Shown piece after piece: positions 11,153-23,423 of a DNA stretch of 64,000 nucleotides. Both the position numbers and the translations under genes were made by a program. The DNA is taken from assembly GCA_025617745.1 (NCBI GenBank), contig CM046861.1, positions 14,934,283-14,998,282 on the forward strand, in the 5' to 3' direction. Source of the stretch: Heliocidaris erythrogramma (taxonomy: Eukaryota > Echinodermata > Echinoidea > Camarodonta > Echinometridae). The first letter of the stretch is position 1. The number at the start of each line of letters is the position of its first letter. The notes beneath the pieces were generated by a model. That model searched no databases. It had not been told where the DNA came from and worked only from the letters and a program-made list of their open reading frames with translations.

Positions 11153-12290
11153 ACTTTTTTTTTTTCAAAAGAAACTTTTATTCAAACAAATTAGAAGTTC
11201 AGGTACAATGATAAATAACATATTGAAGAGGTAAATATACTCAATGCAACATTATAATTTTTACAAAATTGACAAAATGATCTTACAGGTGAGGTTACGT
11301 TCAAAGGAAGTATATTGAACCAGTGTAAATAAAATAGGAGCGAACCATTTCCACAAACTATTAAAACAAGCCTCATCAAGTATGTCAATCGATTCAAAAT
11401 TTACAGCCGATATTCATATGAGCTTAATGACTTGTTTATCGATTGATTGGCATACTTGATGTAGTGTACATGACGCTTTAAAATTCTCCAAGTACCTTTT
11501 ACCAGTCATTATACAAGCACTTGTACAGCTAATCGATAATATGTCAAAATAAAATGTTCTCGCATTTGATACATTTTTAGAATATCTACGAAATATAAGT
11601 AGTCAATGGTCTAAATATACATGTACTTGCATTTGACAAATGGGATCAAACAATTCCAGCAAATATTAAAACAAGCCACAAGTATGTCAATCGATTAAAA
11701 AAAAACTCATTATGTCACGACACATATGTTACAACCGATGAGCGTAATGAATTGTAAATCGATTGATTATATCAATTGGATATTACTCCAGTTACTGGCT
11801 CGGGTTACAAATTTGTATGATTTGTTAGATATAAATGCTTCTGTCGTTTTAATTTGTTTAAGCATTTTTAAAAAGGATGAAAACAGGAGTGAAGACTGCT
11901 TACTTTTTACAGCAAAAATATAATATTTTGCATACAAAAAAATGAAGTTATAATTTAAGTTTAGTTTTTCTTTTGAACCGAATAAAAACAATTGTTTAGT
12001 AATTTGAATCTTATTATTCAGTAAGGAATCTTGTATTTGATTTATAAACCTTTGTGTAATAGGACATTCCCAAAACAAATGAACTATTGTTTCAATACAG
12101 TTTGAGCAGAGGGAGCATAAATTGGATGATGTAAGACCCATATTAAATAGGAGTTTATTCACACCAATTATTCTGTGCAAAATTCTAAATTGAAAATAAC
12201 GCAGTCTTTGATTTAAAGTTGATTGAAACGGAATACAGTATACGCTTTCCCAGTTCGTATTTCCAAGTTAATATTTCTTTTACGGTTCCT
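11153..12290 (-). mobile_element. L1-like non-LTR retrotransposon, 3' end
   Basis: Minus-strand reading from 12,260 gives WESVYCIPFQSTLNQRLRYF, then FRILHRIIGVNKLLFNMGL and CSLCSNCIETIVHLFWEC. The CxxC-x7-H-x4-C zinc-knuckle-like motif after an F..LHRIIGVN segment is typical of the end of L1/Tx1-type ORF2. The frame is open from 12,180 to a stop at 11,767 and is corrupted above 12,260. A T-run at 11,155-11,165 is the poly(A) tail, with AATAAA (complement) at 11,177-11,182. The 3' part (11,355-11,455 and 11,660-11,780) contains a duplicated phrase. 5'-truncated and dead. Confidence 0.8.
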
Positions 12291-12625
12291 TTTTGGATAA
12301 AAAGAAGTCTATGGTGATGATGTAGGCCTAAATAGGATGTAAAATACCAAGCAAGATATAAAAGCGCCGTTAATGGTATGAAAATCAGAGATAGACGGTC
12401 TGCTTTTCAATTCAGCAAGTGATTTACGCGGATGATGTACAGGTCTCAATGAAACATCCCCGGGGGTGGGGGGGGGGGGGGTGGTCGTCGCGATCGATTT
12501 GGATCGATTCAGGAGCCCGTAAACTTTCTGCCTTTTATTTGTGAAAATTCGGCTCCTTTGGAAGTTTGATTTATGTAAGCATTCCGTTACTTTCTAAATT
12601 GAACTCTCAACAAGTTTTTATTTTT
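12291..12625. other. Unassigned stretch with poly-G
   Basis: No gene seen. A G-rich run lies near 12,461-12,481. Confidence 0.4.
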
Positions 12626-14321
12626 AGGTGATCTGTCGTAGTCGACAGATCACCTCTTAATTTCGTCAGAATTTTCTTTCTTTATTTTTATTTTCTCCCC
12701 CTTTCTTGTTTCCACGAAATCTCAAAGACTTCTCAGTCAATTTTCATGAAATTTCTATCAGTCATCAGGTCATATAAGGTCAAGCTCCACAATCTTTTTC
12801 AAGGTCATCAGGTCATCATGACGTCATCCAGACGCCATTTTGTAAAATCACATTATCAATCATATCTTCATAACGAGTCATCAAAAATAAAAAATATTTG
12901 ACACACATGAACTTCAGGTCAAGGGTCAACATAAAATGTCATCAAATTCCGCGCGCGCATCATGACGCGCACGTACGCGCGCGTCAAAATTTAGAAATGC
13001 TCAAAATCACTTTTTAATCAAATTAGAGTACGGTTCAGGACATTATAAGCATTTCAAAATTTTCCGCTCGCACGCGTCCGCGCGCGCAAGTCGTAAATAA
13101 CGTTAAAACGCTGTTTTTTCGATTGATTTGCAATCCTGATACTTTTCTTCATCATTTCCATCAACTTGGAATCAATTTCAATCAATAATAAGGTCGTACG
13201 TGCGCGTCAAAGTTCAAAATCCGTGCGCGCGTCTATGGCGAAAATAACGTAAAAACGTGAAAAAACATGCCTCAACAAAATTCACTCTAGCTCTTTAAAT
13301 AGTCCACAAACCCCCCAATTTTTTGTCATCATCAGGTAGGGTATGAATCACAGATTTCATTTCATGTATCATTTGACCCTTATAAACATTATGATGTCAT
13401 CAAAATGGCGCCAGAAATCAAAATTTCCATTTTTCATGTTTTGACGTCATCACATTTATGCAAATTTGGCTTTAGATTCTTAACTATTGGTCGTTTTTCG
13501 CCCAGATTTTGATATGTTATAGCTGAGACAATTCTCTACAAGATCAGTTACCAGGGTTTTTCATTTTGATGACGTCATCATATTGAAATTTTCAATTAAA
13601 AACGACATGTCAGAATTTTCCCTATTTGCGTGTTATGTCTATGGAAGATGACTTTTTTTCGAATCATGAATCTACATGACATCGTTCTCTGAGCAGTGTC
13701 TCAGTTATTTTTGGTCTATTTCCTTCCAGATTTTAATATGTTGTAGCTGAGACTATAAGCTTTTATTAGTAAGCCCTCCAATTTTTGATCAGATGTCGGG
13801 ATCACGCCCAATTTTGAACTACCAAATGGGATTTGAGAATCCCGTTTTTCGCTTACGTGTTATCTCTATGGGAAATATTTTGGTCTATTGGTCAAAGCAC
13901 TTGACTGCCATGCAGGTGACCCAGGTTCGATCCCCGGTCGGTCCATAATTTTTTTTTTTTTTTTTTTGCTTCTTTTTGCTTGTCAGTTTACCATACTCTT
14001 CGACTATTATAACATAAACAATCACAAACCATGCAATAAAATGCCTTATTTTCCGTGTTATGTCTATTAGAAAGTAGTCTGCAGTAGTTTGTGTACAACC
14101 CTATGGAAATTGTGATTCCCTGTCGTGTATTAGAGCTACGGGGTTTATCTTACATTTTGCTACATTCCTCTCCTCAAGAAGCATCTTCATTCATGGCATT
14201 CTTGACTTCCTATCTTCAGTTTAGCATTTCCCCATTATTATGATCATCCTGATTACAATCATGATCGTACAAATTGAAAGACAGATCACCTAATTCGTCC
14301 TCATGACGAATTAAACTCTAG
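12626..14321. mobile_element. Helitron/Helentron-like non-autonomous element (candidate)
   Basis: The left edge is a perfect hairpin (12,626-12,655, stem AGGTGATCTGTCG, 4-base loop). Near the right edge a second hairpin (14,292-14,312, stem AATTCGTC) is followed 5 bases later by CTAG and then T. A 3' hairpin shortly before CTRR is the hallmark of Helitron 3' ends. ACAGATCACCT occurs at both ends, and TTAATT-CGTC is inverted between them. The body has CpG-rich GCGCGC patches (12,947-13,260) and a tRNA-like block. No Rep/helicase coding. Confidence 0.5.
13881..13944 (+). repeat. tRNA-like block (tRNA-derived SINE type)
   Basis: A-box-like TGGTCTATTGGTCAAAGC and B-box GGTTCGATCCC (13,924-13,934). 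The anticodon position reads GCC (Gly-like) within CTGCCAT. A T18 run follows. The T and anticodon stems contain mismatches and the acceptor stem is poor, so it is a tRNA relic rather than a working tRNA gene. Confidence 0.6.
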
Positions 14322-14550
14322 TTTTATTTTATTTTTATTTATTTATTTTTATTTATTTATTTATTTAATCATATTTTTTGGGGGGTGGAGGGGTTAAGGG
14401 CAGGAACATATAACTGTTAGATGTAAAAAAAAATGGGGGGGGGGAGGTTTCGGCCACTTCATAATTATCTTAAGACGCTTTAAAATCGATGAAATTTATT
14501 TCTACATTTTACTTATATCATGGAAGCATATATTAGGGTAAACTTCCTTT
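14322..14550. repeat. (TTTA)n-rich stretch
   Basis: TTTA/TTTTA repeats at 14,322-14,366, then G-rich non-coding sequence. Confidence 0.7.
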
Positions 14551-14664
14551 TGCGACAGCCACCCAACATGAAAACAATACATAGGGTTAGGTTTGGGGTT
14601 AGGGTTTAGGGTTTAAGGTTAGGGTTTAGGGTTTACATAACCGCATATTTGGACGGCTGTCGCA
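14551..14664. repeat. Telomere-like tract between inverted repeats
   Basis: 14,582-14,634 is a run of TTAGGG/TTTAGGG variants. It is bracketed by TGCGACAGCC (14,551-14,560) and its exact complement GGCTGTCGCA (14,655-14,664). Confidence 0.75.
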
Positions 14665-15189
14665 TAAGTCATTACTATTATCAACAACTAACTTGACATG
14701 AAAGGGAAAATGGCCCTCATACCGTTGAGAATATGTTATTGTATATCGCCTCAAATATATTATCCATTCCCTTATGACAACCTAAACTGATCTGTAGACA
14801 TCATTCGGGGAGGGGAGGCGTAGCAGATCACGTCACTTAGGAATATCGGTTGCCACTGTGTATTAAAGAAGTAGACCCCCCCCCCCCCCCACACTCACAC
14901 ACACCAAAATGTCCTTCGAAAATATTTCCACAATGATATGAATACGTATAGGATATTAATCCCGTCGCCCCTGGCGCTGGGGGTGACGGGTAGACCGATA
15001 GAAGGGGGGGGGGTGTGGGGTGGGGTAGTAGGAAAAGTCAATCCGTCGGTCCTCCCAAGACCTATATAAGGGGGCAATAATCAAACTGAAAAAGAAAATG
15101 ACAAATTCATTTTTTCTCATTTTTGTATCCTTCACACGGGACGTATCGCTTATTATGCATGTTATGTTTTCATGGCCTTAATAAAGATG
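14665..15189. other. Unassigned stretch with poly-C and poly-G runs
   Basis: No gene. A C tract ends near 14,890 and a G tract begins near 15,004. Open frames here come from the homopolymers. Confidence 0.4.
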
Positions 15190-15390
15190 ACTACATGGGC
15201 GTTGCCAGGGGGTGCGGGGATGCGACTTTTCGAGAAGCTGGCGAGACCAACAAAATACGGGTCTAACTTTTCCAAAAGTTGACAAACCTTCATTTGTGTG
15301 CCCCCTCTTATACTCAATCCTGGATCCTCCCCTGCCAAAAGGCACCCCCATCCCCCCCCCCCCCCCCCCCCCCGCTTGAAAAAAGCTGGT
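15190..15390. repeat. Dispersed repeat with C22 tract
   Basis: Contains CTGGCGAGACCAA, CTTTTCCAAAAGTTGACAAA and a C22 run (15,352-15,373). Related phrases recur at 62,190-62,440 (CTGGCGAGAAGAAAA, CCCAAAGTTGACA, long C runs), showing a shared dispersed family. Confidence 0.55.
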
Positions 15391-16480
15391 GACGGCACTG
15401 GAATATAAACCGAATGAATCCTTTGTCCCTCTTTTATTCATGTGACCGAATAAGTAAACTTATGGAAAGATCCTGACGCAATACTTTGTTACAAAGGTAG
15501 GAGGCCTATGATTGTACATTACGAACCATGGAAAACTAACCAAAGTCTCTGTCAGGTTGTCAAACACCGCTAAAAGTGTGGTAACTGTTTTTTCCATCAA
15601 AGATCATGGACCGATTTCTTTTTACATCATGAAAACACGCAAACAAATCATCAAAAATTAGAACATATTTCCATTGAGGAGAGGATTTCACCCCCCCCCC
15701 CCCCCCCCGCCACATTATTACCCTTTGACCATAATCTCCCCCTTACAATATCGTCGTTACAATTTTTGTTTAATATTACCTTCGAACTTCAGTTATTCAA
15801 AGGAGCTTACTTAATTTTCATAGTATAAGTTTTTAACAATTCAGGCAACAAAGTGGAGAAAACAAATCTTATTCATAATCTCAATCTAAACCTTATCTTC
15901 TAGATATAAATATGGTGGTAGTACAACGAATAACAGCTTCACAAATTCCTGGACCGATAGAAAACAAGAGTTATTCTAATGACATATTTGCAAGTTTCAC
16001 CTACAATATCTACTGAGGAAGATATTACAATATTGTATCATTTTAAACAAATAATCTTTGCCTTTTAACATCATGATGTCTTGTAATATCACGACCATTC
16101 ATGTGTATTATAGTTAATAGATATAATCATTTGATAATACTATAGTAAATACAACTTACCATATGTTAAACATCATTCTTCGAGAAAATCATTGAAGGTA
16201 ACATGATCTCGGACTTTCCAAAACTTGACAAACATGCCTTTTCCTGGTTCAAGATCAAATATACTTAATACTAACCTTGCGTCGATTCCAATTTACTTTG
16301 TTGTCTGGTAGCCCAAACTGATATCATTTACCTAGTCCAAGTCTTTCTCTTTGTTATCTCTATCAGTCCCTAACTCTATCTCAACCCAGTGCCCTATCTA
16401 GACACTATTTCATAAAAACTTTCCTGATGTTGATATTTATTCATTTCATCTTCGTTCAACAGGGTAGCCTAAATCTGCAA

Positions 16481-16806
16481 TTAGGCCCGAAAAATACTAT
16501 TAAGTTTTAGATATTATACATGTGTACAATAAAACTTTTGAACATAACCTATATCATGTCTACTTATAAAACACGTAATTTGGCAAAGTGACAAAAGCTC
16601 ACTGGAGATTTACAAATAGACAGTAATGATCGTGGAATCAAGAAAGGCAAATGAACCGTTGACTGAAGGGTAGACTAATACTAAATATTTCGTAATGTAC
16701 ATATAGGAAATATCGGGTTTTCCGGCCAGTGTCGCAATCATCAGTCAATTTGTTAAATTTTGCTTCACTTTTGCACAAACACCTTTTACCGTATGGATTC
16801 CCTACC

Positions 16807-16837
<31 letters not shown>

Positions 16838-17092
16838 TTGAAAAAACATCAACCTGGAATACTCTAAGTACACTCTAAGTGTGACTTCTATTTTTGGAAA
16901 TTCGGTGGGCACCTGCCGAACGGGCAGTATACATATCCCTAGTTATAAAACAATATGCATTTTTACAACTTCACTCGTTCCTGCCAACTTTTCTCCTCAG
17001 AGTGCAGACAAGTTTGCTCTCAAATCATTTTGAGACATACATATCACTCGTGAAAGGAATGAGTGAAATTGTTAATATATGAGGTAAAAAAA
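16481..17092. other. Segment present only in spacer A copy 1
   Basis: Copy 2 goes directly from GTAGCCTAAATCTGC to TGTTTTTCTTCCAGG (near 24,450), while copy 1 has about 610 extra bases between these marks. It could be an insertion here or a deletion in copy 2. No coding or terminal repeats recognised. Confidence 0.6.
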
Positions 17093-17695
17093 TGTTTTTC
17101 TTCCAGGTGTATCTGAACTTTTGGGCCCAACTGTAGATGTCGGGAATTCGAATTAGCAAATGGACATTTGTAACAGATTATTGTGTTGGATAAATTTAAC
17201 GTGCACGTTGTTTATGTTTATCTTTTTTCATTAATTAATGAGGTGCTGATTTATAATTCATTTTCTTCCTTCGCTCGTTGCTGAAGCGCTTTTAACCTTG
17301 TGGGCTACTTTTAAGTCGGTAAGGTGTATTTACTTTCATTATATTCGTCACTTTTATACTTAAAGCTTAAGATGAAAAATGTTAACACTAAAACATATCT
17401 ACATGATATCACCCACCCTATAACCTAACGAAAGCAGAAATAGTAACCAATGTCTCACACCCCAAAGATTTAAAACAAAGGAAAACATTTGGACGGAATT
17501 TTCCATGATTATGGGCGTCATTCTATCTCTGTTTCTTCTCTTTCCCTCTCACCATCGTCCCTACCACACACACTCAAACACACCCATCCTTTTACACGCA
17601 TTTACACTAGGGTAATATTTCCCAAAATAATAAAGATTTATGGACAGGAACATTTGTTTCAGGGCCGGGAGATACAATAGCAGCTATGATTTATT

Positions 17696-18050
17696 TTCTA
17701 TAACGGTTACCTTAAAATTTGTTTAGTTAGCACAGTATTAGACAGTTTCCAGATTAGCTGTAATCAAGTTGTGTTTACCATTCAATGTTTAAAAACATTG
17801 TTATATTTTGTTTTAATATTGAGGGACCTAATTTACAAGCCCAGCTTTTAAAGGTCTCCCCGTCTTCCTCATTATTATATTACTTTAGTTCGTGATATAT
17901 TACGTTAGTTTGTTTAACTTTATTTGACATGTTTGCTTTTGTAATTGTTATTTCACGAATATAATTATGTTGATTTTGTAAAGCAAAGGAAGATCAATAA
18001 ATTCATTCATTCATTCATTCATTCATTCAATTCATTCATTCATTCATTCA
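17696..18050 (+). mobile_element. LINE 3' tail with (ATTC)n
   Basis: Interrupts a site that is continuous at 25,090 and 36,695 (GATTTATTGAAAACATTTTTG). It ends in an ATTC repeat at 18,000-18,050. A short tandem tail after a 3'-UTR-like segment is typical of CR1/L2-type LINEs. No coding retained. Confidence 0.65.
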
Positions 18051-19744
18051 AAACATTTTTGTCTAATGAATTGAAGTGTAAAGGAATACCTCTTAATTTT
18101 AAAATCCATCTCTGTATACGCTATTATTTTGCAAATGGGGTTACAAAATAAGTCTGATGAATGACTACAAAAGTATAATGCAGACATAAACGATTGATAT
18201 TTCTCCATTGTTGATTTCATAGAATATATTATTCTTTCTACAAACACAGATTAAAAGGTACTTTAAACATAATTTTGGAACAATAAGTCTATCAAAATAG
18301 TGATGGTCTTGAATTCCATGTAAAATTGTAAACATATTGAGTTGGGTTATACTTTGTATTTTGTATTTTATTGGAATTGAATAAAAACTGAACTGAACTG
18401 AAAATCAGCTTGAAAGGCTATCTCATATTAAGCATCTTATTTATTTTGTGATATATGAGTTTCCCAGCTTCTAAGCAGACCATGGGTTTTGTTTTATTGG
18501 GGTTTTTTTTTCATTTCGGTCAGGATCATATTCCAATCCTGAATCCTCAACATTATATAGTATGGGATTCTTTAATGCAGCTGATGAAAAATAATGTTAA
18601 ATGATAAATGTTAGGAAGGAATCATTAAACATTATAGAAACCAGAATAAAAGCAACAAACACATGAATGAGAGAATGTAAGGTACATGTCTAAATAAACA
18701 TTTTGTCCGATACAAAAATATATATTTCAACAAATAAGATATAATACTACACTTAATGGCCATATACCATCTGTTTCAACGATAGAGCGCTTAGATTATG
18801 TAATCTTAAAGTTAAACTTAATCTTAAAAAATTAAACTCCTGTAAATGCATTTGATAATCATAAATGCCAGTACCTATACAGATAAATCACAACAAAGGG
18901 TGTGAAAGCCGTTCTACAAATTAGTAATGACCCAAAAGTCACATCGGCGATGCTGAGATCAGGATATTTTTATAATTTCCTCATATACCTTTTGAGGAAC
19001 CAAACACAAAATCATGAAAATACGATTACATTCAAGTTCAGTACTCAGGTACTGTACATGCTTAATCAATAAATAAAGGTAGTATAACATTTATGTACTC
19101 TTACACCTAGTATGAAATATTAGTTACTATATAATACATATATATTTCCTTTTTGTGTGTGTATCTAATGTATCATTATTAGATTATCAACGAGTAGCTA
19201 TAACGAAGGTAGAATAGCATAGGCTTATTTTGAATGAAAAGGAAGCAGTTATGATCAATCTGCAAATAACGTGAATGATCTCATGATCTTACAACAAAAA
19301 ATTTCTATAAAATAATTCTCTCGAAAAAAAAGGCATGAACTGAAAAATATTAACGTCCTCGAATGTACCTCCTTGCTTACATAGCGCAATTCTTATATAT
19401 CCTCAAATACGCGTTATATTATGAATTGTGTAACATCAATGCAGCAAAATTTAATATAACCTAAACTAACTACAAGACGATACTATTAAAAAGAACATTG
19501 TCAGAGAACAAAATGATGCATTCTGTAAAACTAACGGATTAAATCTAAATGGAATTATACCAACTTATCAATGGTTAAATTAGAAATAAACAATGACCAA
19601 CAGGCCGACAGCTCAATTCTTAATACTTAGGTATTTATGTAACTTATTATATAAATCCATTTATATGTTGAAGTTTGGAAATATTATATCGGTGCTACAT
19701 CTTAGCCGGAGAAATCCCTGTTCAATTCACTAACTTTAAGGGAT

Positions 19745-20252
19745 ATTATAAAACGGGTTCAAGAATATAGCCATCCTGAATAACACCACGTGACCATGCA
19801 AAAAAAGTGATAACGCAAGACAAAAAGGCTCTAAAGCACGGCTGAGCTGCGCGTACGCGTCCCTCTGGTGCGTGCAAACTTAAAACGCAGTGGAATCGCG
19901 TAGTTTAATTGTCATTTTAGCGCAGGGATTACATGCGCGCACTGAAACGTGCATGACTTTTGTTGGCAGCGTTTCTGTGATGTCATCCAGGAAAGCAAAT
20001 GGCAGCCTCCATGACTGTGCGACTCTTGGCGTTTCTATGGGGTTAGTAACCATTTTTATAGACTTCATAATCATATTGCCGACCCGTTATATAAATACAT
20101 GTTTGTGAGTTCGTGCGTTAGTGCGATCTGGCAACCGCAGGTTTTTATCGTGGTGTCAAACACACTCGGCTTGCGCCTCGTGCGTATAGTACACCACGAT
20201 GAAAACTTTTGTGTTTCCAGATTGCACCAACGCACTCCCAACCATGTATTAA
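19745..20252. repeat. Nested foldback in spacer A, copy 1
   Basis: A long imperfect hairpin spans 20,092-20,252. GTGCGTTAGTGCGATCTGGC pairs with the CCAGATTGCACCAACGCAC block, and TATCGTGGTGT pairs with ACACCACGAT. An outer pair TAAAACGGGTTC / GACCCGTTATA brackets it from about 19,748. The same structure is at 38,745-39,245, so it predates the duplication. Confidence 0.7.
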
Positions 20253-20926
20253 TAATATACTAATGTTAAATACAAGATTTGAAATGCAAGGTCTATAATC
20301 TCAATAAATTAAGTCACTGAATATGAAGAATGAAAAAAATCTCATTTATGAAATTATTGTTAGGCAGAAATCCTCCAGACTTGTACCACTTCAAAATTAA
20401 AGTAACCATGAAGAAGAGCTTGATATTATTCAAATGAACTTTATGATATCCCCACGTGACAAAGAATAAACTTGAGAAGTCTTGATTTCGCTAATTATTC
20501 ACACAAAGCATACCTTTGACATTTACATTCATCAAGCTAAGATATTGAAGATTTTGTCAGAATCGTGTGATTTTACCAAGTAAATATGATTGATAAAGTC
20601 ATAGGTAATTATTTGTCGGTACGTTTCAAAACTTCTTAATCCTGGCGTGATGTATTTGTTACCTGTTTAGGGTCTAATATCAAGAGGTACTTATTGCCTA
20701 TATTCATGTACTAGCTCCCTCTACACTATTTCTCTAAGAAGTTCAAATCGTTGGGGTTTTTTTCGAAATGAGTCTATAAATGGTGGCCAAAAGATCATAC
20801 ATAATAGCTCATCAGTTCCTGTAATGTAATGGTTATATAACGGTCATTATTTTCCGAATCAAATCAATTATCAGATACATTATATCACATCATGCAAAGA
20901 GATATAGAGTCAGGCAGATACATTTC

Positions 20927-23210
20927 TTAGTGGAATATGTAAAGTCTGTCAGGAGTACAGAAAGCGATCTCTCCTGACCGGAACTCCTGAAGACAGTACC
21001 AGTTTCTTTTATTGGGTTTCTCTATCTTGTAATCAGTGATGAGGGTCTTGATATGCTTCAACTCGGTGGTGTACTCGTCGATACTGACTAATCCTTCCTG
21101 GTTCTTGACACAGGCGATCAAGATTTTATTATCTTGAGTAACAGTAGCATGTAGGTAATTACCACTAGGGTTCTTTAATTTGTACTTTACCACACCATGA
21201 TTATCGACAACACTTACTGAATCACTGCTAGATTTTGTAATCAATAGGTTTTGATTAAGACTAACAAGTTGCATAGGTTGATATCCATCGCATGATATCT
21301 CTCTGATCGCCTTCCCACCTGCTGGTGAGAATATCTGGATCTTCTGAGCTTTTCTGTAACTGACATAGATTTGATCACCACTGTCTACAGTGATGTTACC
21401 CGCCCCGCCTTCAGCGTGACTCAAAGTCACAAAATTTACATCCAACTTCTGGTACTCTGTTGTGTAAAGTGTGACATTGTTATTCCTCTTAAGTACAACA
21501 TACTGACCATTGGAGAGGAACCCTATTCCACGGTTCCGAACATGCTTAAGCACTGTCTGCTGAAGCTGACCATCAGCAGAGAAGATCTCAATCCCTCCTC
21601 CATGGCATCCCACTGCCATCCTACCGTCTGGTGTAGGAACCATAGCATTCATGCTATTCTCAGTAGGCAATTCAATATTCTTTTCAACTGCATTTACGAT
21701 TTTACCAAGACCTAACTCGTCCAGTCCAATATTTCTCTCAAAAGCGACACGTTTCCCTTTCTTGCTCGATGGCTTTGGCTGGTTGTAGTCAGGATCATCC
21801 TGCCTGAGATCCTCTTGTAATTTTTGACATAGTGTGTCATGTGCAGACAGGGCATCCATCTCTAACGGTATTCTTATATTGGCTACAAGGTCACTTAAAG
21901 ACCTCAGCCTGACCCAAAACAACCATATATTGACGTAAAGCTTAGTAAACAAAGAATATAATTACCCTGGGTATTCATAAATTTTCGTCTCCGTTTATCC
22001 ATAAAAAATAAAAAAGATAATTTTTTTTGGTCCGCCCCCTCCCTATTGCGTAACAAGAGAGGAAACTGCAAGGGGTCGCTAGACGTGTGACGACATGTCA
22101 TGTATACAGCTCCGAGTGCGTCTACACGATATGTCGTCATCAAATTTTCACCCCCGCAAAGTAGCGTTCCTCAGAGACGGGGCCCTCGTCAGAAAAACCA
22201 CCGGGGCTCAACATTCGGGACGCTGTTACTCATTCCACAGGAAACGGAATCTCATGAAGTTGGTTTCAATTTGTTCAGAAAATATATAGCTCCCCGTGGA
22301 TGAATAAAGTGTATATTTCAAAATTCGGTCAGGCTGAGGTCTTTAAAGCTTTCATATGCGTTACCCACTGTTGACCCAATTTCTTCATTTCGTCCAGTTC
22401 TTTCTCTAATCCTTCGGTCTTAACTTTGACTTTACTTATGAGAAGCTCTTTCCTCTCTGTCAACTGCCGGACTGATTCTTCATAGGCTTTGTTGATATCA
22501 TAAATGCACTGCTTTTTCACTTTGCTTACACGATCTTTCTGTTCATCTATGAAATCAACATATTTCTGAATGCAATTTCCTTTCTTGTCCGCCTTACATT
22601 TGAGATCTTCGACACATTTCAATTGGTTGCTTTCATATACTGATGCGTCTGTGACCCGATGTCTTTCATGGGCATGCTCCATGACACTACATCTGAAACA
22701 TGCGAATCTCCTGCAGTCATAGCAGAAGCACTCCTCGTCCTCCTTCGGGTGTTTCCTGCATTTACGGTACCTTCGTACTGCTACCTTTCCTGATGTAATG
22801 TCCCTCATAACTGATACCTCATGGTCGTTGAAGTCTTCCTACTTGGAGTGTGTGGTTTGGCAAGCAATACAAAGATACCTGCCACAATCTTGACAGTAGA
22901 CTACAGCTTTCGGTTTATCCTTAGATTTACAATGAGTGCAAAACTGATCTTGATTCTTTACGTCTTCTATTAGAGACTTTAAAGCTAGATTAGCCGGTAA
23001 TTTGCTAACATCTTGGTTTGGGACTTGGGTTCCAGCTGTGCAGACAGGACATCGCAAAGTTTGGTCGTTACCCTGGCATTCTAAGATGTTGTCCAGACAG
23101 GCTTTGCAGTAGGTATGAGAACAAGACAGGATCTTTGGATCTTGGAAGGTATTCAGACAAACAGGGCAATCCAAGCTTTGATCAGTGACATTCTTTAAGT
23201 CATCAGCCAT
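20927..23210 (-). pseudogene. TRIM (RBCC-propeller) copy 1, one stop and one insertion
   Basis: The ATG at 23,208-23,210 opens MADDLKNVTDQSLDCPVC with a C3HC4 RING and B-box 1. Codon 124, Trp (TGG) in the paralogs, is TAG here at 22,839-22,841. The same frame then continues through the rest (EDFNDHEV..., B-box 2, coiled coil) until a TTAA-type element at 21,899-22,342 breaks it. Removing the element rejoins THMKAL-SDLVANI in frame, and the propeller region runs to the stop at 20,927 (ends DRLYIFH). A single nonsense change and one clean insertion suggest recent loss. A 123-residue RING/B-box peptide could still be made. Ten bases upstream of the ATG is an AG after a pyrimidine run, a likely 3' splice site. 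Confidence 0.88.
21899..22342. mobile_element. TTAA-inserted element, family 2
   Basis: 444 bp with perfect 16-bp inverted ends AGACCTCAGCCTGACC and TTAA on each side (21,895-21,898 and 22,343-22,346). It interrupts TRIM copy 1; excision restores the coding frame. Internal inverted phrases surround GACGACATGTC. No transposase. Assignment to piggyBac or Kolobok is open. Confidence 0.92.
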
Positions 23211-23423
23211 GGTTTGAATTCTAAAGAAGTACGAATTGTAAAGGGGAAAATAATGCTTCTTACTATTATATGTTAGTCATCTGATCGAAATTAAGGGCGA
23301 TATTTTTTTGACCGACGCCTTTCCTAAGTAGAATGTAACATGCACAGAAAAGACATTCATTATTATCTTGATACGAATCATGCTCTACATCATTAAAATG
23401 TAGACATAAATATGAATATAAAC
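23211..23423. promoter_or_regulatory. 5' flank of TRIM copy 1
   Basis: On the minus strand, TACTTCTTTAG precedes a 10-base leader and the ATG. A CATCTGATC-AAATT phrase shared with the flanks of copies 2 and 5 lies about 60-120 bases upstream. Promoter elements are not identifiable. Confidence 0.45.

Larger units (their letters stand above)
15403..20926. repeat. Spacer A, copy 1 (TRIM-array duplication)
   Basis: Non-coding sequence downstream of TRIM copy 1. It is paralogous to 23,424-26,136 and, from about 17,280 on, to 36,271-39,943. Matching landmarks include GAATGAATCCTTTGTCCCTC, the CATTCTATCTCTGTTTCTTC block and the end block before the TRIM stop. No protein-coding evidence. C runs lie at 15,691-15,708 and 16,813-16,834. 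Confidence 0.85.

Noticed and set aside
13881-13944. Functional tRNA-Gly gene
   Set aside because: Weak acceptor stem and mismatched stems inside a repeat element; better called a tRNA relic.
21904-22143. 79-residue minus-strand frame inside TRIM copy 1
   Set aside because: It is the interior of a TTAA element and runs across its boundary.
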